Shown piece by piece: positions 18,214 to 26,439 of a stretch of DNA of 64,000 bases. Under the pieces are notes generated by a model. The model made no database searches. It was not told the origin of the DNA and worked only from the letters and a program-made list of their open reading frames with translations. Origin of the DNA: Fodinibius salicampi (GTDB lineage Bacteria; Bacteroidota; Rhodothermia; Balneolales; Balneolaceae); contig NZ_BAABRS010000001.1 of assembly GCF_039545095.1 (NCBI RefSeq), positions 1,488,001 through 1,552,000 of the forward strand, given 5' to 3'. Positions within the stretch are counted from its first letter, which is position 1, and the number at the start of each line of letters is the position of its first letter. The translations under genes and the position numbers were made by a program.

Positions 18214-19173
18214 ATGTATTTTTCAATTATTATACCGGTTTATAACCGACCTCAGGAAGTAGATGAGCTCTTGGAAAGTCTTTGCAAACAGAGCTACACA
18301 AATTTTGAAACACTTATTATTGAAGATGGTTCCGATAAAAGCTGTAAAAATATCGTTGATAAATATATAGATCGGCTTAATATCCGGTATTATTACAAGG
18401 AAAACTCGGGACAAGGTTTTAGCCGGAATTATGGCTTCGAACGGGCGGAGGGGGATTATTTTGTGGTCTTTGATTCTGACTGTATCATCCCCCCGCACTA
18501 TTTTGAGACTGTCAACCGGTTCCTTCTAGAGCATCCGGTAGATGCTTACGGCGGGCCAGATCGTGCTCATCCTGACTTTACACCTGTTCAAAAAGCGATA
18601 AGCTATGCTATGACTTCTCCTCTAAGTACCGGTGGAACAAGGGGAAATAAAAAACATGTAGGTATTTTTCATCCCAGAAGCTTTAACATGGGCATTTCTT
18701 GTGAAGTATATGAGCAAACCGGCGGATACCGGATTACCCGAATGGGAGAAGATATCGAATTCAGTATCCGAATAATAGAGTCAGGATTTTCTACCGCCCT
18801 TATTGAGAATGCCTTTGTTTACCATAAAAGACGGTCAAACATGATACAGTTTTTTAAACAGCTCCACTTCTTTGGACGAGCCCGTATCAATATTAGCCGG
18901 TTTTATCCAAATAAAGTAAAATTCATTCATTTTCTACCTGCACTCTTTACCCTTGGGATAATCTTTTTTTTCTCGCTCCCCTTTTGGAATCTATCTCTCT
19001 TTAAACTCCTCTCCGTTCCTTTTCTAGCATTCATTGCACTTATTTTATTCCATGCCTCATATAAAAATAAGAGTCTTAATATTGGAATACTGAGCGTAGT
19101 CGCAGTATTTACACAACTAACAGCCTATGGGATAGGTTTTTTACAGGAATTATGGACAAAGACTAGAAAATAA
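18214..19173 (+). CDS. Family-2 glycosyltransferase, membrane-associated
   Basis: 319 residues from the ATG at 18214. The N-terminal GT-A domain has FSIIIPVYNRP, IIEDGS, GFSRNYG and the DSD metal/nucleotide-sugar motif at 87-89, then MGEDIEFSIR near the acceptor site. Two or three hydrophobic helices follow after residue 235. It would transfer a sugar to a lipid or glycan on the cytoplasmic face. An in-frame TTG lies 30 bases upstream, but the ATG gives the standard GT2 N-terminus. No polysaccharide cluster is nearby, so the acceptor is unknown. Confidence 0.85.
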   Translation: MYFSIIIPVYNRPQEVDELLESLCKQSYTNFETLIIEDGSDKSCKNIVDKYIDRLNIRYYYKENSGQGFSRNYGFERAEGDYFVVFDSDCIIPPHYFETVNRFLLEHPVDAYGGPDRAHPDFTPVQKAISYAMTSPLSTGGTRGNKKHVGIFHPRSFNMGISCEVYEQTGGYRITRMGEDIEFSIRIIESGFSTALIENAFVYHKRRSNMIQFFKQLHFFGRARINISRFYPNKVKFIHFLPALFTLGIIFFFSLPFWNLSLFKLLSVPFLAFIALILFHASYKNKSLNIGILSVVAVFTQLTAYGIGFLQELWTKTRK

Positions 19174-19190
19174 ATTCATTTCAATTTGAA

Positions 19191-19222
19191 ATTGATTTGG
19201 GTTAACAAGACTCTTATATTTG
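19191..19222 (+). promoter_or_regulatory. Promoter of the tRNA cluster
   Basis: TTG (19192-19194), 20 bases, then TATATTTG (19215-19222), a full match to the Bacteroidetes -7 element TAnnTTTG. The first tRNA begins 22 bases further on. Confidence 0.65.
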
Positions 19223-19243
19223 ACATCTTTCTGAGAAGAAATT

Positions 19244-19317
19244 CGGGGAGTAGCGCAGTCCGGTAGCGCATTCGCTTTGGGAGCGAAGGGTCGCAGGTTC
19301 AAATCCTGTCTCCCCGA
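19244..19317 (+). tRNA. tRNA-Pro (UGG)
   Basis: Complete cloverleaf. Acceptor CGGGGAG pairs with CTCCCCG, the anticodon stem TTCGC/GCGAA encloses the loop TTTGGGA with anticodon TGG, and the T-arm AGGTTCAAATCCT is present. The 3' CCA is not encoded. It is first in a run of four tRNA genes. Confidence 0.97.
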
Positions 19318-19412
19318 CACATAAAATCGATATCTTCTCAAAAGATTGTTTTTTGAAATACTGCTTTGCGAAGCGTTTTTGATTTCAGCAGGCTTCGGAC
19401 GCTTCTTTCTAA

Positions 19413-19486
19413 GCGCCCGTAGCTCAACTGGATAGAGCAACGGCCTTCTAAGCCGTAGGTTACAGGTTCGATTCCTGTCGGGCGTA
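19413..19486 (+). tRNA. tRNA-Arg (UCU)
   Basis: Acceptor GCGCCCG pairs with CGGGCGT (one G-U pair). The anticodon loop CTTCTAA gives TCT, and the T-arm is ACAGGTTCGATTCCTGT. The CCA end is not encoded. The preceding spacer of about 95 bases has no other feature. Confidence 0.97.
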
Positions 19487-19499
19487 CTGGATAAAAATT

Positions 19500-19570
19500 G
19501 GCGACATGGCCGAGTGGTTAGGCAGAGGTCTGCAAAACCTCGTACGGCGGTTCGAATCCGCCTGTCGCCT
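19500..19570 (+). tRNA. tRNA-Cys (GCA)
   Basis: Acceptor GGCGACA pairs with TGTCGCC. The anticodon loop CTGCAAA gives GCA, and the discriminator base is T as expected for tRNA-Cys. It starts only 13 bases after the tRNA-Arg, indicating a shared transcript. Confidence 0.97.
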
Positions 19571-19651
19571 CAATTTTGAAATAAACTATTAGGAGCTAAT
19601 TTTACGCTAGTAGTTTTATCCACTCTACAGTTTTAAGATACGACAATTAAT

Positions 19652-19724
19652 GCCGCGTTCGTCTAGGGGTTTAGGACGCCGCCCTTTCACGGCGGTAGCA
19701 CGGGTTCGAATCCCGTACGCGGTA
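19652..19724 (+). tRNA. tRNA-Glu (UUC), copy 1
   Basis: Acceptor GCCGCGT pairs with ACGCGGT. Anticodon stem CCGCC/GGCGG with loop CTTTCAC gives TTC. All 73 bases are identical to the tRNA-Glu at 41081, which has the same orientation. The accessory gene block lies between the two copies. Confidence 0.97.
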
Positions 19725-19735
19725 CCATACTTATA

Positions 19736-19762
19736 GCCCTTGCATCCGGCAGATGCAAGGGC
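19736..19762 (+). terminator. Terminator of the tRNA cluster
   Basis: 11 bp perfect stem GCCCTTGCATC/GATGCAAGGGC with a five-base loop, followed by ATATTTATT. A related hairpin (GCCCTTGCA stem) follows the second tRNA-Glu copy. The rest of the gap to 20024 shows no gene. Confidence 0.8.
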
Positions 19763-20023
19763 ATATTTATTGGACAAAATGACGTATCGCGTTAAAGCGG
19801 CAAGTACTAATAAAGCCGCACTTAATTGATTGTTTTGAATATTCTTGTGTATCCAACTTAACAGTAAAATAAAGACTGGTGTTATATTTCCATTTTCTTT
19901 CTGTAAAGTTTGGAAAGATTATCTAATAACGAAGGCTAAAAACCTTTGAGTTGCAAAATAACATACAAGGTGTATCTTATGGGTACTTTAAGGACTAATC
20001 CAAATTAATCTAAAAATACTATA

Positions 20024-20446
20024 ATGAAATCTTTCGTCCCTTTTTTGTTAGTGGTCCCTCTCCTCCTTATACTCTCGGCTTACTCAACTGAACAACCGAA
20101 CGAACAAAAAATTGAAAGCCAGTCCACTAACATGCTACAGCATACCGTATATTTTTACCTAAATTCAGAAGTAACCACTGAGGAAAAAGAACAGTTTGAA
20201 CAAGGATTAGAGGAGCTTCTAGAAATCTCTGCAATTCATAAAGCAGAGTTAGGGATTCCCGCCGAAACCGAAGAGCGTGAGGTAACTGATCACGATTTTG
20301 CTTACGCCATTTATACTTGGTTTGAAACCATGGAGGATTATAAGACCTATGCCGATCATCCCGATCACCTCGAATTTATTGATAAATACAATGATTTATG
20401 GGCGGATGTAAAAGTGTACGATGCAAACCTTATCGATACTAAGTAA
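20024..20446 (+). CDS. Dabb (stress-responsive alpha/beta barrel) domain protein with signal sequence
   Basis: 140 residues. A hydrophobic signal (3-18) precedes a Dabb domain starting near MLQHTVYFYLNSEVTTEEKE, with the family's DFAYAIYTWFETMEDYKTYADHPDH segment. Dabb proteins are ferredoxin-like dimers; some bind small hydrophobic molecules, but most are uncharacterised. The signal ends LLLILSAYS, which looks like a lipobox whose cysteine is tyrosine (TAC instead of TGC), so lipidation seems lost. The gene stands alone at the start of the accessory block, convergent with the next gene. Confidence 0.75.
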   Translation: MKSFVPFLLVVPLLLILSAYSTEQPNEQKIESQSTNMLQHTVYFYLNSEVTTEEKEQFEQGLEELLEISAIHKAELGIPAETEEREVTDHDFAYAIYTWFETMEDYKTYADHPDHLEFIDKYNDLWADVKVYDANLIDTK

Positions 20447-20449
20447 AAA

Positions 20450-20806
20450 TTATCCTGTAGTCTCAATTACATACGATAACATCTCTGTAATTTGGGGGTT
20501 CTTGAATCCACTAAACTTGTAGACATCACAAAATGCAAACGCTTTATCTTCACCCGGTATCTTCATAATACCGTTGACGGAGGCTTCTTTCCCATGGGTT
20601 ATGATATGGTGGATTGTTAGCTCCATGGGTTTCTCCGTCTCCATCTCTTTTAATGCCCTGGTAAATGCCTTCTTGCCTTCTATCGTTTGATCGCCGACAA
20701 TTTGCCACCGAATAGTGTCTGTAACATGGTCGGCAATAAAATCCGTATCGCTGCGGGCAAAGGCTTGGTTCAATTCCTCTAAAAATTCCTGATTCTTTGT
20801 TTTCAT
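20450..20806 (-). CDS. SnoaL-like / NTF2-fold protein
   Basis: 118 residues with the SnoaL-like pattern: an N-terminal helix LEELNQAFARSDTDFIADHVTDTIRWQIVGDQTIEGKKAF broken by short loops, then curved sheet segments ending YVIETTG. Members of this cone-shaped NTF2 superfamily include isomerases, polyketide cyclases and many unassigned small-molecule binders. No catalytic residues can be named. It is last in line with the minus-strand genes from 24034 downward but separated from them by about 300 bases, so cotranscription is uncertain. Confidence 0.72.
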   Translation of the reverse strand: MKTKNQEFLEELNQAFARSDTDFIADHVTDTIRWQIVGDQTIEGKKAFTRALKEMETEKPMELTIHHIITHGKEASVNGIMKIPGEDKAFAFCDVYKFSGFKNPQITEMLSYVIETTG

Positions 20807-20895
20807 AGCATTTTTAATTTGGTGTCTATATTAGTTCACATTCTTTATTAAGAATAGCTGTTCCAAAATATTAAACCTATCAGATCTGGATTCAT

Positions 20896-21083
20896 TTAAG
20901 TTTTATAATAATATTCCATCATCACTAAGCCATCTGGAAAAGCCTGACTATTCATAAACTCCAGCTCTGGTTTTTCTACAGCTCATTAAAATGCTGATGC
21001 AACTCTTCTCCAGATACATCCACTTAATTTTATATCCAGGTCTTCGATATATCCATCACCATCAATAGAGACCAGTTGGGGGG
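20896..21083 (-). pseudogene. Decayed remnant of an unidentified gene
   Basis: In the 304-base gap between two minus-strand genes, coding-like sequence is scattered over two frames: QLVSIDGDGYIEDLDIKLSG, then in another frame VDVSGEELHQHFNEL, then back in the first frame VEKPELEFMNSQAFPDGL and on to a stop at 20898. In-frame stops interrupt all readings. I do not recognise the family. This is best explained as a small gene broken by at least two indels; chance coding appearance cannot be ruled out. Confidence 0.35.
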
Positions 21084-21110
21084 ATTATTTTTCCTCATTA
21101 GATTAGTGGA

Positions 21111-21548
21111 TTATTCCTCCGCCAATCTCTTCAATTTCTCCAGGGCTTTCGGCCACATATCTAGGAACATCTCTTCGTGCTCTTCTTCGATGTCCATGTC
21201 GACGGCTACCGTTGTTCTTCCATTTTCCTCAGTAAAAATGTAATTTTCAAATGCGGGCGCCCACTTTTGGGCTTCCTCGCTCTCGGTATCTTCTACACCG
21301 TCCTGTATGATGCCAATATGCTTGATGGAAATAAATTCATGCGGCCGGTTCTCCGCGATAGTAGATACCATGCCCTGACCGTTTGCGTCAAGGAAAAGAA
21401 TCTTTTCTCCTTCCTCCCAGCTTCCCTCAAAATGCGAGCCTTCGGTAAAAGCCATAGTCCACTGCCGGTAGGTTTTGTCTTCAAGCATCGTACTCCAGAC
21501 CTTTTCTTTCGGTGCGTTGATCGTTTTTGAAAAATGCAGTGTTATCAT
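21111..21548 (-). CDS. SRPBCC / AHSA1-like domain protein
   Basis: 145 residues fitting the START-like helix-grip fold. It opens ITLHFSKTINAPKEKVWSTMLEDKTYRQWTMAF, with the family's INAPxExVWxxM signature, and ends MWPKALEKLKRLAEE. These proteins bind hydrophobic ligands in a central cavity; the substrate of this subgroup is unknown. It lies 20 bp after a two-domain VOC protein and appears to belong to the operon starting at 24034. Confidence 0.82.
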   Translation of the reverse strand: MITLHFSKTINAPKEKVWSTMLEDKTYRQWTMAFTEGSHFEGSWEEGEKILFLDANGQGMVSTIAENRPHEFISIKHIGIIQDGVEDTESEEAQKWAPAFENYIFTEENGRTTVAVDMDIEEEHEEMFLDMWPKALEKLKRLAEE

Positions 21549-21568
21549 GATTTCTCCCTTTTTGATGA

Positions 21569-22501
21569 TTACTTGTTTCCTTCAAACGCTTCCCGCAGCT
21601 TTTGGATGTCAAACTTTTTCATCTGCAGAAAAGCATTCGTTACGCGTTCTACTTTTTCGGAATCCGAATCGTTCAGCATTTCGAAAAGTTGGGTTGGTGC
21701 TACCTGCCAAAAAACTCCGAACTTATCTTTCAGCCAGCCGCACTGCTCGGCCGCAGGTACGGCTGACAAACTCCAAAAGTGATCAATTTCTTCCTGAGTA
21801 TCGCACTGGATAAGCAACGATACGGCCTCATTAAACGTAAAACCAGCATGCTCTGGAGAGCTGTCCATGACCATAAACACCTCTCCATCGTTCAGGCGAA
21901 ACTGGGCGTGCATAACGCTGCCCTCCGGCTGATCTTCACCCGGACCATAGCGCAATATTCCGGTGATGTCCGAATCATCGAAAAGTGAAGTATAGAGATT
22001 TACCGCTTCCTCGGCCTGACCTTCTTCATCAACAAACATCAGGGAGGGAACAATTTTTTGTCCGTGCACATCTTTCAGATTGCCGAGGGAAATCTGCCAG
22101 GTGAGTCCGTACTGGTCCTGTACCCAGCCGTATTTTTCACTCCATTCATATTTATCGAGCGGCATCATTGGAGAGCCGCCTTCAGATAGCTTCTGCCAAA
22201 TTTTTTCTACTTCCTCCTCTGTTTTACAGGTCACATAGAAAGAAATGGCCGGGGTAAAACTGAAGTGTGGTCCGCCGTTGAGGGCGATCATTTTATAGCC
22301 TGCAAGATCAAAATCCACCGTCATTACGGTCCCAGCTTTCTGGCCATGAAATTCCTTTCCGGCTTCTCCGTATCGGGAGACACTTCCGATTGTTGAATCC
22401 TCAAAAAGCGAGGTATAAAAATTAACGGCTTCTTCGGCCTTATCATCGAACCACAGATGTGGTATAATTTTTTGAGTATGCTCTTTATTTTCGTTTGACA
22501 T
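21569..22501 (-). CDS. Tandem VOC (PhnB-like) protein
   Basis: 310 residues from the ATG at 22501, which has GGAGAG nine bases upstream; an in-frame ATG five codons earlier overlaps that site and is less likely. Two PhnB-like VOC modules follow each other: about 10-145 (KIIPHLWFDDKAEEAVNFYT, ending DQYGLTWQIS) and about 150-280 (KIVPSLMFVDEEGQAEEAVN, ending DKFGVFWQVA). A C-terminal helix MKKFDIQKLREAFEGN completes it. The VOC superfamily includes glyoxalases and resistance proteins; the metal-ligand set of true glyoxalases is not evident, so the activity is unknown. Confidence 0.82.
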   Translation of the reverse strand: MSNENKEHTQKIIPHLWFDDKAEEAVNFYTSLFEDSTIGSVSRYGEAGKEFHGQKAGTVMTVDFDLAGYKMIALNGGPHFSFTPAISFYVTCKTEEEVEKIWQKLSEGGSPMMPLDKYEWSEKYGWVQDQYGLTWQISLGNLKDVHGQKIVPSLMFVDEEGQAEEAVNLYTSLFDDSDITGILRYGPGEDQPEGSVMHAQFRLNDGEVFMVMDSSPEHAGFTFNEAVSLLIQCDTQEEIDHFWSLSAVPAAEQCGWLKDKFGVFWQVAPTQLFEMLNDSDSEKVERVTNAFLQMKKFDIQKLREAFEGNK

Positions 22502-22562
22502 AATATCTCTCTCCATCTTTTTATTTTCTTTTAATTTTTAGTGAAGTGTCCATTATTAATTT

Positions 22563-22964
22563 TTACTTTCCATTATAGAATACATTCCATTTATGGCCGT
22601 CAAGGTCTGCAAAACCACAGCCATACCATTTTTCCATAATTGCCTGGGGTTCACTGAATACAGTACCGCCCGCCTTTTTAACTGCTTCCGCCCATTCATC
22701 AACTTCTTCTTTACTATCAGCCGAAAGGGTGAACATTACTTCATTACCTTGGTCTAAATCGGCTATTTCACCATCGATACTCCACTTAAATCTTTTCTCC
22801 TCAAAAAAGTGAACCACAAAGTCATCCTGCCCGACTAAAAAACTGGCCAGCCCATTTTCTTTGGAAAATTCTCCATTGGGCCTAAATCCCAACTTTGTAT
22901 AGAACACGTGGGTTTGTTCAAGATCTTTTACCGATAAATTTGCCCAGACCAGCTTTGTTTTCAT
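22563..22964 (-). CDS. VOC family protein
   Basis: 133 residues from ATG at 22964, preceded by AAGAGAAAGAAA as a weak ribosome site; a longer in-frame start 14 codons upstream gives a Lys-rich tail absent from relatives. One VOC module: KLVWANLSVKDLEQTHVFYT at the start, EVMFTLSADSKEEVDEWAEAV in the middle, and GFADLDGHKWNVFY at the end. It is the third gene of the operon from 24034. The ligand is unknown. Confidence 0.8.
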   Translation of the reverse strand: MKTKLVWANLSVKDLEQTHVFYTKLGFRPNGEFSKENGLASFLVGQDDFVVHFFEEKRFKWSIDGEIADLDQGNEVMFTLSADSKEEVDEWAEAVKKAGGTVFSEPQAIMEKWYGCGFADLDGHKWNVFYNGK

Positions 22965-22989
22965 AATGTTTCTTTCTCTTTTGATTATT

Positions 22990-23403
22990 TTATTGTTTTT
23001 TATCAAAGTTTAGCATCCATACCTTACCAAACTTATCTTGTACAACTCCGAACAAGGCACCCCATGATTTTTCTCCTAAAGGATCAATGATGTTTCCTTC
23101 CCTGGAAAGTGTGGAAAAGCACCTGTCTATTTCTTCTTCGTGATCAAAGTTTAGAGAAATCGCCATATCATTCCCTGTGATGAATTCATCCGCCTGAGTC
23201 ATATCCGTTGCCATTAACAAAAAGTCGCCATTGACAAGACTTGAATGCATAATCTGATCTTGCATGCCCGCCGGACATTGGTCAGCAATAGGTGTTTCAG
23301 CAATGGTTTGCAAAGTTAGTTCACCACCGAAACAATCCCGGTAGAATGTCATGGCTTCGCGGCAGTTGCCGTCAAATGTCAAATACGGATTTGCTTGTAT
23401 CAT
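22990..23403 (-). CDS. PhnB-like VOC family protein
   Basis: 137 residues with the PhnB-like pattern: NPYLTFDGNCREAMTFYRDC at the start and GVVQDKFGKVWMLNFDKK at the end. PhnB-like proteins have the glyoxalase/bleomycin-resistance fold but usually lack the metal site, and their role is unknown. It is the second gene in the operon from 24034, 31 bp after the reductase-like gene. Confidence 0.82.
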   Translation of the reverse strand: MIQANPYLTFDGNCREAMTFYRDCFGGELTLQTIAETPIADQCPAGMQDQIMHSSLVNGDFLLMATDMTQADEFITGNDMAISLNFDHEEEIDRCFSTLSREGNIIDPLGEKSWGALFGVVQDKFGKVWMLNFDKKQ

Positions 23404-23434
23404 AGCATTCGGTTTATTAGTAAGTTATTTTGCA

Positions 23435-24034
23435 TTATGAAAAAGAGCCGAGCTTGATCTCACCGTCTCTTTTGTAAGAAGCAATTATTACACCGCTTGG
23501 TGACGACTTTGATTCGATTAGTTTGAAGGCGGCGGGAATGGTCCCCTTGCCAAATAACTGCTTGCCTTTCCCCAGCGTAATAGGAAATATTTTTAACCAC
23601 AGTTCATCGACTAAATCATTTGCCAATAAAGTTTGTACAAAGTTACCGCTGCCATATACCTGTAAATCGGGCCCATCCCCTGCTTTTAGCTCTTTTATTT
23701 CCTCTACGACATTACCCTCCAATTGAATCGAGTTCTCCCAGGTGAATTCCATGGGTTCGTGTGAGGCTACATATTTAGTTGCTTCGTTGATGCCCGGCCA
23801 TTCATCAGCATGCTCGGGCCAGTAAGAAGCGAATATTTCGTAGGTAACTCTGCCAAGAAGTAAATCAAACGGCTTACTCATCTGTTTATTCATGACATTG
23901 CCTAATAATTTATCAAAGTAGGGCACCGTCCATCCTTCAAGATCAAAACCACCGGAGGGATCTTCTCCTTCTCCTCCGGGTGCCTGAATAACGCCATCAA
24001 GTGATATAAATGTTAAAACTACCAGCTTTCTCAT
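23435..24034 (-). CDS. Dihydrofolate reductase-family (RibD C-terminal-like) protein
   Basis: 199 residues of the DHFR/RibD reductase fold. RKLVVLTFISLDGVIQAPGG at the start binds the pteridine/nicotinamide region in true DHFR, LLLGRVTYEIFASYWP follows, and GSGNFVQTLLANDLVDELWL and PITLGKGKQLF mark the C-terminal part. These proteins (often annotated YwjB/YyaP-like) probably bind NADPH, but the substrate is unknown. It is first in an operon with three VOC genes and an SRPBCC gene. The promoter region carries the 44 bp element at 24108. Confidence 0.84.
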   Translation of the reverse strand: MRKLVVLTFISLDGVIQAPGGEGEDPSGGFDLEGWTVPYFDKLLGNVMNKQMSKPFDLLLGRVTYEIFASYWPEHADEWPGINEATKYVASHEPMEFTWENSIQLEGNVVEEIKELKAGDGPDLQVYGSGNFVQTLLANDLVDELWLKIFPITLGKGKQLFGKGTIPAAFKLIESKSSPSGVIIASYKRDGEIKLGSFS

Positions 24035-24107
24035 GATTTTAATGTTTTACTTAGGTGTTCCCTTAATTTAATTTCTGATAGTAATATAGTATCTAAATAA
24101 ACAGGGT

Positions 24108-24151
24108 GCGTGGTGTTAATACGCCATTCTTACCGGTTGAATGCGACAAAC
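24108..24151 (-). promoter_or_regulatory. Candidate operator, shared with 26998-27041
   Basis: A 44-base element, 37/44 identical to 26998-27041 and in the same orientation. It contains the dyad TGGTGT-N4-ACGCCA and a conserved GGTTGA.TGCGACAAAC tail. It lies 74 bases upstream of the reductase-like gene at 24034, nearly the same distance as the second copy lies from its gene. It is likely bound by the GlxA-like regulator at 27134 (inference). Confidence 0.6.
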
Positions 24152-24189
24152 CATTCTTGTAGATGGTGATCTGAATACAAAATGTAGTC

Positions 24190-24447
24190 TTAAATTAATC
24201 GATCACTCCGGAACCCAAGATTTGATACTTTTTTATCTATCAGCTTTGCTTCGAAATGGGGATGACATTCAATGCGCAATACATTATCCCGATCATCCAA
24301 ATCTATATCCACCTGGTAAACATTATCTAGTTCCATAAGTTCTTTCTTTGTCTGCTCTACTTTGATCGGTGTATTTATGTTTGAACTAAATACCAGCACT
24401 TTCAGATTCTCCGAAATAATATTATTTCCCTTCACAGATTGTTGCAT
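24190..24447 (-). CDS. Small HMA-like (heavy-metal-associated fold) protein without CxxC
   Basis: 85 residues from the ATG at 24447. The core LKVLVFSSNINTPIKVEQTKKELMELDNVYQVDIDLDDRDNVLRIECHPH follows the beta-alpha-beta-beta order and spacing of HMA domains (split here only for description), but the metal-binding CxxC is replaced by SSNIN. It is therefore unlikely to carry copper. An in-frame ATG at 24486 is closer to the 16 bp dyad at 24491 and would leave no leader, so 24447 is preferred. It is probably controlled through that dyad by the WYL regulator at 39682. Confidence 0.6.
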   Translation of the reverse strand: MQQSVKGNNIISENLKVLVFSSNINTPIKVEQTKKELMELDNVYQVDIDLDDRDNVLRIECHPHFEAKLIDKKVSNLGFRSDRLI

Positions 24448-24490
24448 TTTTTTATAATAATTTGCTTTTCCTGAGTATAGCAGCAAGTAT

Positions 24491-24506
24491 TGACAACCCT
24501 ATGTCA
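24491..24506. promoter_or_regulatory. 16 bp dyad operator, copy 1 (candidate WYL-regulator site)
   Basis: TGACAACCCTATGTCA, with inverted TGACA/TGTCA arms. It is identical over all 16 bases to 39637-39652. It lies 44 bases before the ATG of the HMA-like gene at 24447. The second copy is next to the WYL-domain regulator gene, which makes that protein the obvious candidate binder. Confidence 0.6.
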
Positions 24507-24665
24507 CAGTTTCTCTAATAAATTGAACTATATAGATATGTTTTTACCCTATAATCAGTACTTGTAACTACAATTAATTTTATAAATGCGACATGAATTA
24601 ATGCTCTTGGAATAGTTTTACACTTGTGGAATGATTCCAAGTATGCTCATTATGCTTTGCTCTTC

Positions 24666-25442
24666 TTAGTCCTCATCATATTCATCCGGATAACGAATTT
24701 TATCACTACCCGCCTGGGCACCAAGCCCGGTGGCACGCCCTTTGGGCTCTTCCCATTCTTCTTGTCGGCCGAGGGCAGTCATATCCAGAAAATAATAGGC
24801 CCCACCCACCTGTTCTCCTCCGCGTCCATACGTGGAATAGGTGTGATAAACGATATCATCTACCTGCAAAAAACAACTTATGCCCGGTTGTTCACCTTCA
24901 GTGTGATAATGCTGCCCGAGATGTTCCAGTGTGGCTTTATCGCGATAGTTATAGATTATCGGTCTGACGGATTCATCCTGGGTTACATGAAAATCATAAT
25001 TGAAATCGCTGCCGTACGAAGAATACCACGGTATCTTCCAGCCCATTCTTTCCTTAAAAGCGGTAATTTTATCCAGCGGGGCGCGTGAAACCAAGGCTAA
25101 TGTGGTAGAACGAGCGTGCAAGTGGTTAAGATGCCCTCTTGCAATGTGATCCGCCCAGGCCGAACAGCTTGGGCATCCCTCGTCCCAATCCGGATCAAAC
25201 ATAAAATGATACACGATAAGCTGCATACGGTCTTTAAAAAGATCGAATAGTGTTTTCTTCCCGTCCGGACTTTCAAACTCGTAGTCTTTTTTAATCTCTA
25301 CCATCGACAGGCGGCGGCGTTCGGCATTTAGCTGATCCCGTGCCCGCGTGAGTTTCTTCTCCCTTTTGAGTAGCTTTTTACGTTCTTTCAACCACTCTTC
25401 CCGTGAGACCACTTCGGGTAATGTTATTTCTGTTTCCATCAT
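24666..25442 (-). CDS. DUF899 thioredoxin-fold protein
   Basis: 258 residues, full-length for DUF899. The N-terminus (TLPEVVSREEWLKERKKLLK) and the sequence MFDPDWDEGCPSCSAWADHI, which holds a CxxC-type pair in a thioredoxin-like context, are typical. Relatives are annotated as predicted dithiol-disulfide oxidoreductases, but no reaction is established. It is last in the minus-strand group 26928-24666 (DinB, two VOC, DUF899), with gaps of 34-78 bp between genes. Confidence 0.85.
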   Translation of the reverse strand: MMETEITLPEVVSREEWLKERKKLLKREKKLTRARDQLNAERRRLSMVEIKKDYEFESPDGKKTLFDLFKDRMQLIVYHFMFDPDWDEGCPSCSAWADHIARGHLNHLHARSTTLALVSRAPLDKITAFKERMGWKIPWYSSYGSDFNYDFHVTQDESVRPIIYNYRDKATLEHLGQHYHTEGEQPGISCFLQVDDIVYHTYSTYGRGGEQVGGAYYFLDMTALGRQEEWEEPKGRATGLGAQAGSDKIRYPDEYDED

Positions 25443-25520
25443 AATACCTCTTTTGTTGATTTATTAGACTTTTAAAACCTGGAAAGCCTCAAAATCTCCA
25501 GGTTTTAAGTTTTCGAACTC

Positions 25521-25952
25521 CTAGGCAAAATCCACATCTCCGGTATAGTTAACCATCCACTGGATACCAAATTTATCGGTAAGTGCACCATACCTTTCGG
25601 CCCACTCAGTTTCCACTAGTGGTATCTGAATTTTCCCACCATCTGAAAGCTTATTAAACAATTCTTCGGCTTCATCAGCACTGTCGACCTCAAGGGTAAT
25701 GGAAAAATTATTACCGATTGTGAGCTTCTGGTCCATTGAGTCCAGTACATCCGTTCCCATCAATACAGTACCTCCAGTAAGAGGGAGCACGATATTTGCG
25801 ATCTTATCCAGGTCTTCCCCTGTGGCTCCCATATTGTCAGCCATGTCTTTGAATCGCGTTATTTGAAGCTCTCCGCTAAAAATAGATTGATAAAACTCAA
25901 AAGCTTCTTCGCAGTTTCCGTTAAAGTTGAGGTAGGGATTTACAGATTTCAT
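25521..25952 (-). CDS. PhnB-like VOC family protein
   Basis: 143 residues. NPYLNFNGNCEEAFEFYQSI at the N-terminus and RYGALTDKFGIQWMVNY at the C-terminus are the standard PhnB-like ends. It resembles the protein at 22990 in layout but is a distinct paralogue. No glyoxalase metal ligands can be identified with confidence. Third gene in the operon starting at 26928. Confidence 0.83.
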   Translation of the reverse strand: MKSVNPYLNFNGNCEEAFEFYQSIFSGELQITRFKDMADNMGATGEDLDKIANIVLPLTGGTVLMGTDVLDSMDQKLTIGNNFSITLEVDSADEAEELFNKLSDGGKIQIPLVETEWAERYGALTDKFGIQWMVNYTGDVDFA

Positions 25953-25986
25953 AACTAATTAGTTGTTAGCAGTTAATAATTATTTT

Positions 25987-26400
25987 TTACTCTTGATCAT
26001 TTTCAACTGCCTCCATATCCATCCACAGCACTTCCCAGATATGTCCATCGGGATCACTAAAGCTTCGGCTGTACATAAACCCGAGATCCTGGGTTTCTCC
26101 GGCTTCCTTCCCACCGTTATTCAAGGCTTTATCAACGAATTCATCAACCATCTCTTTGCTTTGGGTACTCAAGGCATTGAGCACTTCCGTGGTTTCATGG
26201 GCATCCGCTATCTTCTTTGATGTAAACTGTTTAGCCTTCTCATGTGTTAGTAACATCACATAAATAGTGTCAGAAATCACCACACAAGCTGCAGTTTCAT
26301 CGGTGAATTGGGGATTGATAGAAAAACCAAGCTGCTTATAGAAGGTCTTTGATATTTCGAGGTTTTTAACCGGAAGATTTACAAAAATTTGAGTATCCAT
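25987..26400 (-). CDS. VOC family protein (glyoxalase-like)
   Basis: 137 residues, one VOC module: QIFVNLPVKNLEISKTFYKQ at the start, then TKKIADAHETTEVLNALST-like middle helices, and MYSRSFSDPDGHIWEVLWMD at the end, where the ExxW region matches the metal-ligand Glu of related lactoylglutathione-lyase-like proteins. It is second in the operon from 26928. The substrate is unknown. Confidence 0.83.
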   Translation of the reverse strand: MDTQIFVNLPVKNLEISKTFYKQLGFSINPQFTDETAACVVISDTIYVMLLTHEKAKQFTSKKIADAHETTEVLNALSTQSKEMVDEFVDKALNNGGKEAGETQDLGFMYSRSFSDPDGHIWEVLWMDMEAVENDQE

Positions 26401-26439
26401 AATATTCGGGTTTTGTTTTTTTATTTATTGATTAATGAT

